This document shows positions 35,552 through 43,864 of a DNA stretch of 64,000 bases, in pieces. The stretch's first letter is position 1, and each line of letters begins with the position of its first letter. The stretch is from Planctomycetota bacterium (lineage in GTDB: Bacteria > Planctomycetota > Planctomycetia > Pirellulales > PNKZ01). A model generated the notes under the pieces. That model was not told where the DNA came from and searched no databases. It worked only from the letters and a program-made list of their open reading frames with translations. The stretch spans positions 1 to 64,000 of the forward strand of contig JAFEBQ010000022.1 of the NCBI GenBank assembly GCA_018242585.1. Reading direction: 5' to 3'. The translations under genes and the position numbers were made by a program.

Positions 35552-37782
35552 GTGCTTCCGAAGCCACCACCGAGATTTGCAGCTATTGCGGCCTGCCGCT
35601 GGGGCGAACGTGGCGGTGGTCGTGGCGTCGCGCATCGAACCAAGCAATGCCGCCAACGGATGCGCCGCACGTCGCTGCTGGGCCGCGGTATTGTTGCTCG
35701 GGCTGCCGCTTTGCCGCGTCGATCAACGGCGACAAGGAAGGGGCCGAGTTCAATGTCGGCGTGCTGGCACGGCTGGGCATGGCCGTGTTTCTGACTCTGA
35801 ACGTGATGGTCTTCACCATGGTCCTCTGGTCGGCCGAGGTCTACGCCGACTCGCGCGAAGCGCCGACCGTGGCGGCCATGGATGACCTCTGTCGCTGGCT
35901 GGGAATGCTCTTCTCGCTGCCGGTGTTGTGGCTGCTGGGGCGGCCGCTGCTGGAGAATGCCTGGGGAAGCGTTCGACGAGCCCAGCCGTCGACCGATGTG
36001 TTGCTGTTGGCGGGGGTCGTGGCCGCGTACGTCGCCTCTTGCGTGGCGGTGTTGCGCGGCACGGGACGTGTCTACTTCGAAGTCGGTTGCGTGGTGCTGC
36101 TGGCCGTCACGTTGGGGCGTTGGCTCGAAGCCACCGGACGTCAGCGCGCGTCGGCCGCGCTCGACGCCCTGGCGCGCTTGCTTCCCCCACGAGTCAACTT
36201 GCAGCGCGGCCATAAAGCCGTCGACATCGCACTCGACGAGTTGCAAGTTGGCGATCTGTTGTTGGTCAAGGCCGGTGAGCGGATTGCCGCCGATGGAGTC
36301 ATTGTTCGTGGCTATGCGGCAATCGATCAACAAACCTTGACCGGCGAGCATCAACCGCTGGTCAAGGAGCCTGGCGAGTCGGTCCTGGGCGGCACATTAA
36401 ATCTGGACGGCGACTTGATGGTCCGCGTCACGGCTGCGCCGCATGACGGCACGCTGCAACGACTGATCGAAGCGGTCGAGCGCGCGCGAGCTGAGAAGGG
36501 GCGTTATCAACGCCTGGCCGAGCGCGTGAGCGCCTGGTTCCTGCCGGCCGTGGCGACGATCGCGCTGGCGACGTTGGCAATTCACCTGGCGCGAGGCGAT
36601 GTGGAAGGGGCCTGGCAATCGGGACTGGCGGTTGTCTTGATCGCTTGCCCGTGCGCGTTGGGAATGGCGACGCCGCTGGCCGTGTGGAGCGCACTGGGGA
36701 CGGCAGCCGGCGCTCAAGTGTTGTTTACCCGCGGCGACGCGCTGGAACGGCTGGCCAGCGTGGGGTCCGTGTGCTTCGACAAGACTGGCACTCTGACCAC
36801 GGGGCAGGCCACGCTGGCCACCGTTTCGCTCGACGGAGGCTGGCACCTGGGGCAGGTGAAGAAGCTGTTGGCGTCTTTGGTCGTAAGATCGAATCATACC
36901 TTGGCCCGGTCGCTGGCCGACTGGGCCGGGACAGACGAACTAGCGAACAACAGCGGTGAAGTGCGCACGCTGGCCGGCCGCGGCTTGCTAACGACGGTAA
37001 CGGAGACAGGCCAGCGGCTGGTCCTGGGAAGCGCGCGCTGGATGAATGAGTTGAGCCTGCAGTGGCCAGTGAAGCTCCGCGATCAGATGACCGAACAATG
37101 CGCGCAAGGTCGCCCAATCGCTTGCCTGGGTGTCGGTGACGCGGTCGTTGCTTTGTTCAGCTTTGACGAGACATTGCGCCCCGAGACCGTGGTGGCAATT
37201 GGCGAATGCCAAGCCCTGGGACTACGCATCGAAGTGCTGACGGGCGATCATCGCGGCCACGGCGCGGCCCTGGAGCGTCGCCTGGGCGTGGCGGTGGCCG
37301 CCGAATTGCTGCCCGACGACAAGACGCGGCGCGTGCGCGAATTGCGCCGCGACCGTGGCGTGGTGATGGTCGGGGACGGCATCAATGACGCGCCGGCCTT
37401 GGCCGCAGCCGACGTGGGAATCGCCCTGGCCTGTGGCGCGGACGTCGCAAGGCAGTCGGCTGACGTCTGCTTGCTGGGTGACGATTTGCGGCATGTGACG
37501 TGGGCCATTCAATGGTCCCGTCGCACAGTGCGAGTCATTCGCCAAAATCTGTTCTGGGCATTTTTTTACAACGTGCTTGGCATCGGGCTGGCGGCGGCTG
37601 GTTATTTGAATCCGATCTGGGCCGCGGCCGCGATGGTGGCCAGCAGCGTAATGGTCATCGGCAACTCGCTCCGCTTGCGACGAGCGCCCGAGTTCACCGA
37701 TCCGTCGGCCAGCCTCACTGACATTTCGCGCCCTGACTGGCCGCGTGACAGTGCCTCGGCCGCGGCGGGAGCGCGCACATGA
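35548..37782 (+). CDS. FixI/CcoI-like copper-transporting P1B-type ATPase
   Basis: 744-aa inner-membrane pump. The N-terminus carries a Cys-rich metal-binding segment (CSYC at 11-14 and CCSGC at 49-53) as in FixI/CcoI proteins but goes straight into the membrane domain; the usual HMA domain is missing. Membrane metal motif CPC (367-369), TGE actuator, DKTGTLT (Asp411) and [10 protein letters not shown] are intact. The nucleotide-domain HP dipeptide is changed to His450-Thr451 (SNHTLARS). In cbb3 operons this pump delivers copper for CuB assembly, and its coupling by ATGA to genes on both sides supports that. Confidence 0.92.
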   Translation: MSASEATTEICSYCGLPLGRTWRWSWRRASNQAMPPTDAPHVAAGPRYCCSGCRFAASINGDKEGAEFNVGVLARLGMAVFLTLNVMVFTMVLWSAEVYADSREAPTVAAMDDLCRWLGMLFSLPVLWLLGRPLLENAWGSVRRAQPSTDVLLLAGVVAAYVASCVAVLRGTGRVYFEVGCVVLLAVTLGRWLEATGRQRASAALDALARLLPPRVNLQRGHKAVDIALDELQVGDLLLVKAGERIAADGVIVRGYAAIDQQTLTGEHQPLVKEPGESVLGGTLNLDGDLMVRVTAAPHDGTLQRLIEAVERARAEKGRYQRLAERVSAWFLPAVATIALATLAIHLARGDVEGAWQSGLAVVLIACPCALGMATPLAVWSALGTAAGAQVLFTRGDALERLASVGSVCFDKTGTLTTGQATLATVSLDGGWHLGQVKKLLASLVVRSNHTLARSLADWAGTDELANNSGEVRTLAGRGLLTTVTETGQRLVLGSARWMNELSLQWPVKLRDQMTEQCAQGRPIACLGVGDAVVALFSFDETLRPETVVAIGECQALGLRIEVLTGDHRGHGAALERRLGVAVAAELLPDDKTRRVRELRRDRGVVMVGDGINDAPALAAADVGIALACGADVARQSADVCLLGDDLRHVTWAIQWSRRTVRVIRQNLFWAFFYNVLGIGLAAAGYLNPIWAAAAMVASSVMVIGNSLRLRRAPEFTDPSASLTDISRPDWPRDSASAAAGART

Positions 37783-38480
37783 CCGAATTGGCGTTGGTCT
37801 GGATCGGCGGCTTGTTGGGCTCGGCACACTGCTTGGGCATGTGCGGGCCGTTTGCGCTGGCGCTGGCCTCAGGAGCGCGAAGCCGCGGCGAGAACTTCCG
37901 CCGTCAGTTGGCGTACACCGTGGGGCGAATCTTTGTTTACGCCGTCGGTGGCGCGGCGGCCGGTTATAGCGGCTGGCGATTGATGCGGCAGTTCTCGGCG
38001 CTGGTCGATGTCCAGGCGGTGTTGGCCTTGGTGGCCGGCGCGCTTCTGCTGTGGCAAGGTCTGCACGGGTTTGGCTTACTTAACTTTCGTCGTGCCACGG
38101 TCGCGTCAGGCGGTTGCCCATCGGGGGGCTTGCTGCGACCGCTGCTCAAAAGTCGCGGCCTGCGCCCGGCGCTAATTGCCGGAGTCTTCACGGGGTTTCT
38201 GCCTTGCGGCCTCGTGTATGGATTCCTGGCGTTGGCCGGTAGCCGAGGCGGCTTGCTGCAAGGAATGCTTACCATGGCGGCGTTCGGCGCAGGCACCGCG
38301 CCGGCGATGGTCATGTTGGGAGCAGGGGCCGGGATGATTCCCATGAGCCGGCGCGTGCTGATGTTTCGCGTGGCGGCCGGTTGCGTGTTGTTGACCGGCG
38401 TGGTTTCGATTGCTCGCGGGCTGGGTTACCTGCCATTGTTCAACGGCGCGCCGGCGCCAGGGTGCCCGCTATGTCACTAG
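37779..38480 (+). CDS. DsbD_2/TauE-SafE-like membrane protein of the cbb3 operon
   Basis: 233-aa protein with about six helices. The motifs GSAHCLGMCGPFALAL and GVFTGFLPCGLVYGFL are the paired Cys-containing repeats of the DsbD_2 family, found next to ccoI in many cbb3 clusters and linked to copper or cytochrome maturation. The C-terminus ends in a further CPLCH, which resembles a heme motif lacking space for a domain, so it is more likely a metal or thiol site. It overlaps the ATPase gene by four bases and the next gene by ten. Confidence 0.85.
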   Translation: MTELALVWIGGLLGSAHCLGMCGPFALALASGARSRGENFRRQLAYTVGRIFVYAVGGAAAGYSGWRLMRQFSALVDVQAVLALVAGALLLWQGLHGFGLLNFRRATVASGGCPSGGLLRPLLKSRGLRPALIAGVFTGFLPCGLVYGFLALAGSRGGLLQGMLTMAAFGAGTAPAMVMLGAGAGMIPMSRRVLMFRVAAGCVLLTGVVSIARGLGYLPLFNGAPAPGCPLCH

Positions 38481-38989
38481 TCGCCGCTGAATCAATCGAC
38501 GACGAGCCGCGCAAACGGTCGATCTCAAAGCGCACCCCCGCAACGAAGGCCGATAGCGCCGCGGTTAACGACAAGAACGGCTCGCCGTCGCGCTGGACGC
38601 GAACCGGCGTGAACTTTCTGCTCGACACCCTGCTGTTGATCTTATTTATCGCCCTGGCCACCGTGGCCGTGATCGTCCGCTTCATCTTTCCGCCAGGGCC
38701 TCAGGCCGCCGGCTGGCTATTGTGGGGCGGCACGTTCAGCGACTGGCACCGCGCGGAGTTCTTGCTGTTGTGCGTGCTGGCCTTGGGCATCCTGGTACAC
38801 GTGATGCTGCACTGGAATTGGGTCTGCTCGGTGGTGGCGCACCGGCTGGCCAAATGGCGGTGCCGTTCCGTCCAGGCCGACGAAGGTACGCAGACCCTGT
38901 TGGGAGTGGGGCTGCTGATCGTGTTGTTCAACATCGTCGGCCTAATCACCGCGGCGGCGGCGCTGACGATCGTGTCGGCACAACCCTGA
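38471..38989 (+). CDS. DUF4405 membrane protein
   Basis: 172-aa protein with a basic 45-residue N-terminus and three or four helices. The segment WHRAEFLLLCVLALGILVHV followed by MLHWNWVCSVVAH is typical of DUF4405, a family with His pairs in helices that suggest b-type heme binding. It is the last plus-strand gene of the oxidase operon and overlaps the preceding gene by ten bases. A role in electron supply or oxidase assembly is inferred only from context. Confidence 0.8.
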   Translation: MSLVAAESIDDEPRKRSISKRTPATKADSAAVNDKNGSPSRWTRTGVNFLLDTLLLILFIALATVAVIVRFIFPPGPQAAGWLLWGGTFSDWHRAEFLLLCVLALGILVHVMLHWNWVCSVVAHRLAKWRCRSVQADEGTQTLLGVGLLIVLFNIVGLITAAAALTIVSAQP

Positions 38990-39026
38990 CACGTCACTCA
39001 ATCAATCACCAGTGCCGCAAGGCCAC

Positions 39027-39239
39027 TCACATGCAAGCAGCCACGCTGAAGGCCATCAGCACGAAGCCGACGGCCAGCACCGCCGTCAAAATCGCCACCA
39101 CGACGCGGCCGGCGAACAGGTCGTCGGTCATCATCCGGTGGCGCTGTGATCGATCGAAATGGTCGCGCCAATAGCCATGCTTGCCAAACGGGTTGTAATC
39201 GGCGTGCGGCGTCGAATCGTGATGAGTAACGGTGGCCAT
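39027..39239 (-). CDS. Small single-helix membrane protein
   Basis: 70-aa protein with a His- and Asp-rich soluble N-terminus (HHDSTPHADYNPFGKHGYWR) and one C-terminal transmembrane helix (VVVAILTAVLAVGFVLMAFS). The ATG at 39239 follows AGGAAG, and longer readings of the frame lose sense at once. It is convergent with the DUF4405 gene. No family is recognised; the small size keeps confidence moderate. Confidence 0.6.
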   Translation of the reverse strand: MATVTHHDSTPHADYNPFGKHGYWRDHFDRSQRHRMMTDDLFAGRVVVAILTAVLAVGFVLMAFSVAACM

Positions 39240-39525
39240 CTTCCTGCCTCGGCGCGGTTGAATGAAGTTGAGCCTTTGCCTGGGACACACTCGTTCCCCT
39301 GAAAGGAATCGCAAACGCGATGCCGCCGAGACAACAAACGAATGGAACGGACGGTGCGAGTGCCGGATGTCGCTAACCGCTCGGCACTTAAGCGGGGCGA
39401 TCATCAAGCGCGGCCCATCGCCCGCACGGGACGGCCGGTGTGCCAGCGCGCCGGCAAGCACGATCGATTGTGCCCAGCGGGCACAATACCCGCACCAGCC
39501 TCGTTCAGATCGTCGTCGGCGGTGT

Positions 39526-42273
39526 TCACCGCGACCGAGGCTGTGAAAGCGCCGGGCCAGGCGTCGCCGATTGTCCGTCGCTCGTCGTGGCTGCTGACCG
39601 CTCGGGCACCACGCATTGCCGCGGCTGCAGCAGCTTGGCCACCAGCCCCGTCCAGCCGCACTGGTGCGCGGCTCCCACGCCGCGCCCATTGTCCCCGTGG
39701 AAGTACTCGTAGAAGAGCAAGTAGTCCCGGAAGTGGGGATCGCGCTGCAGCTTCTCGCACTGGCCAAACACGGCCCGCCGTCCTTGTTCGTCGCGCAGGA
39801 AGATGCGATCCAGCCGGCGTGACAACTCGCTGGCCACTTCGTTGATGGTCAGGTACTGGCCCGAGCCGGTCGGGCACTCGATCTTGAAATCGTCGCCATA
39901 GTAATGGTGAAACTTTTGCAGCGACTCGACAATCAGGTAGTTCATCGGAAACCAGATCGGCCCGCGCCAATTCGAGTTCCCCCCGAACAGCCACGACGTT
40001 GACTCGGCGGGCTCGTAGGTTACGCTTAGTTGCTGACCACCACAGTTGAACTCGTAGGGCTCGGCGGCGTGCTGCCGCGACAGAGCTCGCACGCCGTAAT
40101 CGGACAGAAACCGCGTCTCGTCGAGCATCCGACGCAAGAGGGCCTTCATCCGATGCCCGCGCAGCATCGACAACAGCCGGCGCTCGCCCACCCCCGGCTC
40201 GTGCCAGCGCGAAACCAGCGCCGCCAGGTCGGGCCGGTAGTTCAAGTACCATTTCAACCGGCGATTGAACTCGGGCAATCGGTCCAGCAGTTCGGGCTCG
40301 AGCGTTTCGACGGCGAACAACGGCACCAGCCCGACGAGTGAGTGAACCTTCAGCGGGATCATCCGCCCGTCGGGCAATTGCAATTCGTCGTAGAAGAACT
40401 GGTCCTCCTCGTCCCACAACCCGCGACCGCACTCGCCAATGTTGGTCAGCGCCTCGGCGATGTGCAGGAAGTGCTCGAAGAACTTGGTCGCGATGTCCTC
40501 GTACACCGGATTGTGCAGCGACAGTTCCAGCGCGATGCGCATCAGGTTCAGGCAATACATCCCCATCCAGGCGGTGCCGTCGGCCTGATTCAAGTAGCCG
40601 CCCGTCGGCAGCGGCTTGCTCCGATCGAAGACGCCAATGTTGTCCAGCCCGAGGAAGCCACCCTGGAAGATGTTGCGCCCGCCGGAGTCCTTGCGATTGA
40701 CCCACCAGGTGAAGTTCAGCATCAGCTTGTGGAACACGCGTTCCAGGAACGCCAAGTCTCCCGGCCCGCCGTGGCATTTGCGGTCGATCTGAAACACGCG
40801 CCACGCGGCCCAGGCGTGGACCGGTGGGTTCACGTCGCCAAACGCCCACTCGTAGGCTGGCAATTGCCCGTTGGGGTGCATGTACCACTCGCGCGTCAGC
40901 AGCACGAGTTGGTGCTTGGCGAACTCGGGATCCAGCAGCGCCAACGGAATGCAATGGAACGCCAGATCCCAAGCCGCGTACCAGGGATACTCCCACTTGT
41001 CGGGCATCGAAATCACATCGGCGTTGTTCAGGTGTTGCCAATCGTGATTGCGTCCCTGGCGTCGCCCGGTCGGTGGAGGCGGCTGGGCCGGATCGCCGCG
41101 CAGCCATTGTGGCACGTCGTAGTAATAGAACTGCTTGTTCCAGATCATGCCGGCAAAGGCTTGCCGCTGGACCAGACGCGCGTCGGCGTCGGCCACGTCG
41201 CGCTGCAGGTCGGCGTAAAACTCGTCGGCTTCGCGGCGGCGCGCCGTCATCACGGCGTCAAAGTCGGCGAACCCGCCCGCCACGTCCTCGGGGGCCAGTC
41301 GCACCCGCACCTGCGCGGAACCCCCCGCCGGGAGATTCAATGTGTAGTGCGCGGCGGCCTTGGTGCCGGTTTGCTCGCGATTCACCGCGTCGCGCTGGCC
41401 AGCAATAAGGTAGTTGTGAAAGGCGTCCTTGAACGGCCCCGGCGCTTCGGCATTGAACAATCGTCGCACGTTGGTTTCGTTCTCACAAAACAACAACTCC
41501 GGCTGGCCCTCGCACCACAACCGTCGCACACCCAACCGGCGGTGGCTCGCGTCAATGGCGCTTTCGCCAGGGGCGGCGTCGTCGGCCGCGGCCAGGCTGG
41601 GCTTCTGCTCGGTGTTGCCCGACCAACTCCACGTGTTGCGGAACCAGAGCGTGGGCAACACGTGAATCGACGCCGCCTCGGGCCCGCGATTGTGGACCGT
41701 GACGAGCATTAGGATGTCTTCGGGTGATGTTTTGGCGTACTCGACGAACACGTCAAAGTACCGGTCCTCGTCAAACACACCCGTGTCGAGCAACTCGAAC
41801 TCGGGTTCCGTCCGATCGCGCTTCTGATTCTCGGCGAGCAGCCGCTCGTAGGGAAACGCGGCCTGCGGGTACTTGTACAACAGCTTCAGGTATGAATGAG
41901 TCGGCGTGGCGTCGAGGTAGTAATACAGTTCCTTGACGTCCTCGCCATGATTCCCTTCTTCGTTCGTCAGCCCGAACAGCCGCTCTTTCAAGATCGGATC
42001 GCGACCGTTCCAGAGGGCGAGCGCCAGGCAAAGCCGCGCCTCGAGGTCCGAGAAACCCGCCAGGCCGTCCTCGCCCCAGCGGTACGCGCGACTCCGGGCA
42101 TGATCGTGCGGCAGGTAGTCCCAGGCGTTGCCGTCGGCGCTGTAGTCCTCGCGCACGGTCCCCCATTGCCGCTCCGACAGGTACGGCCCCCATTTGCGCC
42201 AGGGAGCGTCAGCCTGATCGGATTGCAACAGTCGGGCTTGCTCGGCAAGTTTCGAGTCGAGCGGTCGAGTCAT
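39526..42273 (-). CDS. GH63/MGH1-like glucosidase
   Basis: 915-aa cytoplasmic protein of the large (alpha/alpha)6-barrel glucosidase group related to GH63 and mannosylglycerate hydrolase. Recognisable segments are [18 protein letters not shown] near the N-terminus, [18 protein letters not shown] and NPPVHAWA in the barrel, [17 protein letters not shown] and a closing [15 protein letters not shown]. The Asp in AWDLAFH and the Glu in [11 protein letters not shown] are candidates for the acid/base pair. Such enzymes act on alpha-glucosides or compatible-solute glycosides. The ATG at 42273 is chosen over an in-frame start at 42366 that lacks conserved sequence. Confidence 0.85.
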   Translation of the reverse strand: MTRPLDSKLAEQARLLQSDQADAPWRKWGPYLSERQWGTVREDYSADGNAWDYLPHDHARSRAYRWGEDGLAGFSDLEARLCLALALWNGRDPILKERLFGLTNEEGNHGEDVKELYYYLDATPTHSYLKLLYKYPQAAFPYERLLAENQKRDRTEPEFELLDTGVFDEDRYFDVFVEYAKTSPEDILMLVTVHNRGPEAASIHVLPTLWFRNTWSWSGNTEQKPSLAAADDAAPGESAIDASHRRLGVRRLWCEGQPELLFCENETNVRRLFNAEAPGPFKDAFHNYLIAGQRDAVNREQTGTKAAAHYTLNLPAGGSAQVRVRLAPEDVAGGFADFDAVMTARRREADEFYADLQRDVADADARLVQRQAFAGMIWNKQFYYYDVPQWLRGDPAQPPPPTGRRQGRNHDWQHLNNADVISMPDKWEYPWYAAWDLAFHCIPLALLDPEFAKHQLVLLTREWYMHPNGQLPAYEWAFGDVNPPVHAWAAWRVFQIDRKCHGGPGDLAFLERVFHKLMLNFTWWVNRKDSGGRNIFQGGFLGLDNIGVFDRSKPLPTGGYLNQADGTAWMGMYCLNLMRIALELSLHNPVYEDIATKFFEHFLHIAEALTNIGECGRGLWDEEDQFFYDELQLPDGRMIPLKVHSLVGLVPLFAVETLEPELLDRLPEFNRRLKWYLNYRPDLAALVSRWHEPGVGERRLLSMLRGHRMKALLRRMLDETRFLSDYGVRALSRQHAAEPYEFNCGGQQLSVTYEPAESTSWLFGGNSNWRGPIWFPMNYLIVESLQKFHHYYGDDFKIECPTGSGQYLTINEVASELSRRLDRIFLRDEQGRRAVFGQCEKLQRDPHFRDYLLFYEYFHGDNGRGVGAAHQCGWTGLVAKLLQPRQCVVPERSAATTSDGQSATPGPALSQPRSR

Positions 42274-42365
42274 GGGCGGAACGCGCGAAAAGCGTGGATC
42301 GACGCGATGGCAATCAACCACTAGTGTACCGCGCCGCGAACCGCGAGTGGGCAAGGGGCGATTCA

Positions 42366-42398
42366 CATTAACCCCCGGTCAATGACCGGGGGTTAATG
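42366..42398. terminator. Perfect hairpin, probable terminator of the PSD1/DUF1501 operon
   Basis: Arms CATTAACCCCCGGTC and GACCGGGGGTTAATG pair perfectly (15 bp) around AAT. It begins 19 bp beyond the DUF1501 stop codon on the minus strand and before the GH63-like gene. It has no clear T-run, so termination is inferred from position. Its core also occurs at 62282-62306. Confidence 0.7.
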
Positions 42399-42416
42399 AC
42401 ATCTCGCGGCGAAAAA

Positions 42417-43862
42417 CTACGCCAAAATGTCTTTCGCCACGTGGCCGGCCACGTCGGTCAGCCGGAAGTCACGCCCGGCATAGCGGAACGTGAGCCTGAG
42501 GTGGTCGAGCCCCAGCAAGTGCAGAATCGTGGCGTGCAAGTCATGGATGTGCAGCTTGTTCTCGACGGCGAAATAGCCATAGTCGTCCGTCGCCCCGTAG
42601 GCCATGCCGCCACGCACGCCGGCGCCCGCCAGCCACATCGTGAACCCGTACGGGTTGTGATCGCGCCCGTCGTTGCCTTCGGCCGTCGGGGTGCGACCGA
42701 ACTCGCCACCCCACACGACTAGCGTGTCTTTCAGCAAGCCGCGCGCCTTGAGGTCGGTCAAGAAACCAGCGATTGGCTTGTCGACCTCCGAGGCGTTCTT
42801 GGTGTGACCCTGGTACAAGTTGCCGTGTTGGTCCCATTGGACTTCGCTGTCGCTATGCGTGACCTGCACGAAGCGGACGCCATTTTCCAGAAACCGCCGC
42901 GCCATCAGGCATTGCCGGCCGAAGTTCTCGGTGATCGGGTCGTCGATGCCGTACAACGATCGGGTTGCGTCGCTTTCGCTGGCCAGATTCTGAATCTCGG
43001 GCATCACGCCCTGCATCCGATAGGCCAACTCAAAGGAGTTGATCCGCCCTTCGAGCGCCTGGTCCGTCGGACTCGTGGCCAGATGCTCGCGATTCATCGC
43101 GGCAATCAAGTCGAGTTGCTGGCGCTGCTCTTTGGCGCTGAGTCGCGAGTTTTGAATGTGCTTGACCATCGCCTGGGCCGCGCTCGTCGAGGCGTTGCCG
43201 ATCGGCGTCCCCTGACAATAGGCCGGCAGGAACGACGCGCCCCAATTGTTCACGCCGCCGTGGGCCAGGGTGGGGCAAATGGTGATGAAGGCCGGCAGGT
43301 TCTTGTTCTCGGTCCCCAGGCCATAGGTGATCCACGAGCCCATGCTGGGGCGCACGAACTGGTCGCTGCCGGTGTGCAGCTTCAACAGCGCGCCGCCGTG
43401 CGCGGGATTCGTCCCGTGGACCGAGCGCAAGATGCACAAGTCGTCCACGTGCTGGGCCACGTGCGGGAACAAATCGCTCACCGGCAGGCCGCTCTCGCCG
43501 TACTGGTGAAACTTCCACGGCGACTTGAGCAGATTGCCTTGCTTGGCGAAGGTGACCCGCGGCAGCTCGAACGGGGGCGGCTTGCCATGATCGCGGTCCA
43601 ACATCGGCTTGGGGTCGAACGTATCGACGTGCGACGGGCCCCCCTTCATGAACAGAAACACGACGCGCTTCGCTCGCGCGGGGAAGTGGGGCGCCTTCGC
43701 GGCCAGCGGATCGCCCGGTGCCGCCGGCTTGGCCGCCGCGCGGGCCTGTTGCTCGGCGAACGCTTCGTCCCCCAGCATCGCGGCCAGGGCCAGGTGTCCA
43801 AAGCCGACGGCCGAAGTCCGCAGCAGTGTACGGCGCGAGCAGCCACAATGTTCGTGGGCCAT
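42417..43862 (-). CDS. DUF1501 protein, Tat-exported
   Basis: 481-aa protein with a twin-arginine signal (CSRRTLLRTSAVGFGHLALA). DUF1501 proteins have a sulfatase/alkaline-phosphatase-like fold; the segments VVFLFMKGGPSHVDTFDPK, CILRSVHGTNPAHGGALL and VWGGEFGRTPTAEG belong to it. In planctomycetes they are nearly always paired with a PSD1 cytochrome and are thought to act together on an unknown, perhaps polysaccharide, substrate. Here the pair is intact: the upstream PSD1 gene ends two bases before this start. Confidence 0.93.
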   Translation of the reverse strand: MAHEHCGCSRRTLLRTSAVGFGHLALAAMLGDEAFAEQQARAAAKPAAPGDPLAAKAPHFPARAKRVVFLFMKGGPSHVDTFDPKPMLDRDHGKPPPFELPRVTFAKQGNLLKSPWKFHQYGESGLPVSDLFPHVAQHVDDLCILRSVHGTNPAHGGALLKLHTGSDQFVRPSMGSWITYGLGTENKNLPAFITICPTLAHGGVNNWGASFLPAYCQGTPIGNASTSAAQAMVKHIQNSRLSAKEQRQQLDLIAAMNREHLATSPTDQALEGRINSFELAYRMQGVMPEIQNLASESDATRSLYGIDDPITENFGRQCLMARRFLENGVRFVQVTHSDSEVQWDQHGNLYQGHTKNASEVDKPIAGFLTDLKARGLLKDTLVVWGGEFGRTPTAEGNDGRDHNPYGFTMWLAGAGVRGGMAYGATDDYGYFAVENKLHIHDLHATILHLLGLDHLRLTFRYAGRDFRLTDVAGHVAKDILA

Positions 43863-43864
43863 TG

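Noticed and set aside
38450-38480. CPLCH at the end of the DsbD_2-like protein as a heme c site.
   Set aside because: It is at the extreme C-terminus of a membrane protein with no room for a cytochrome fold.
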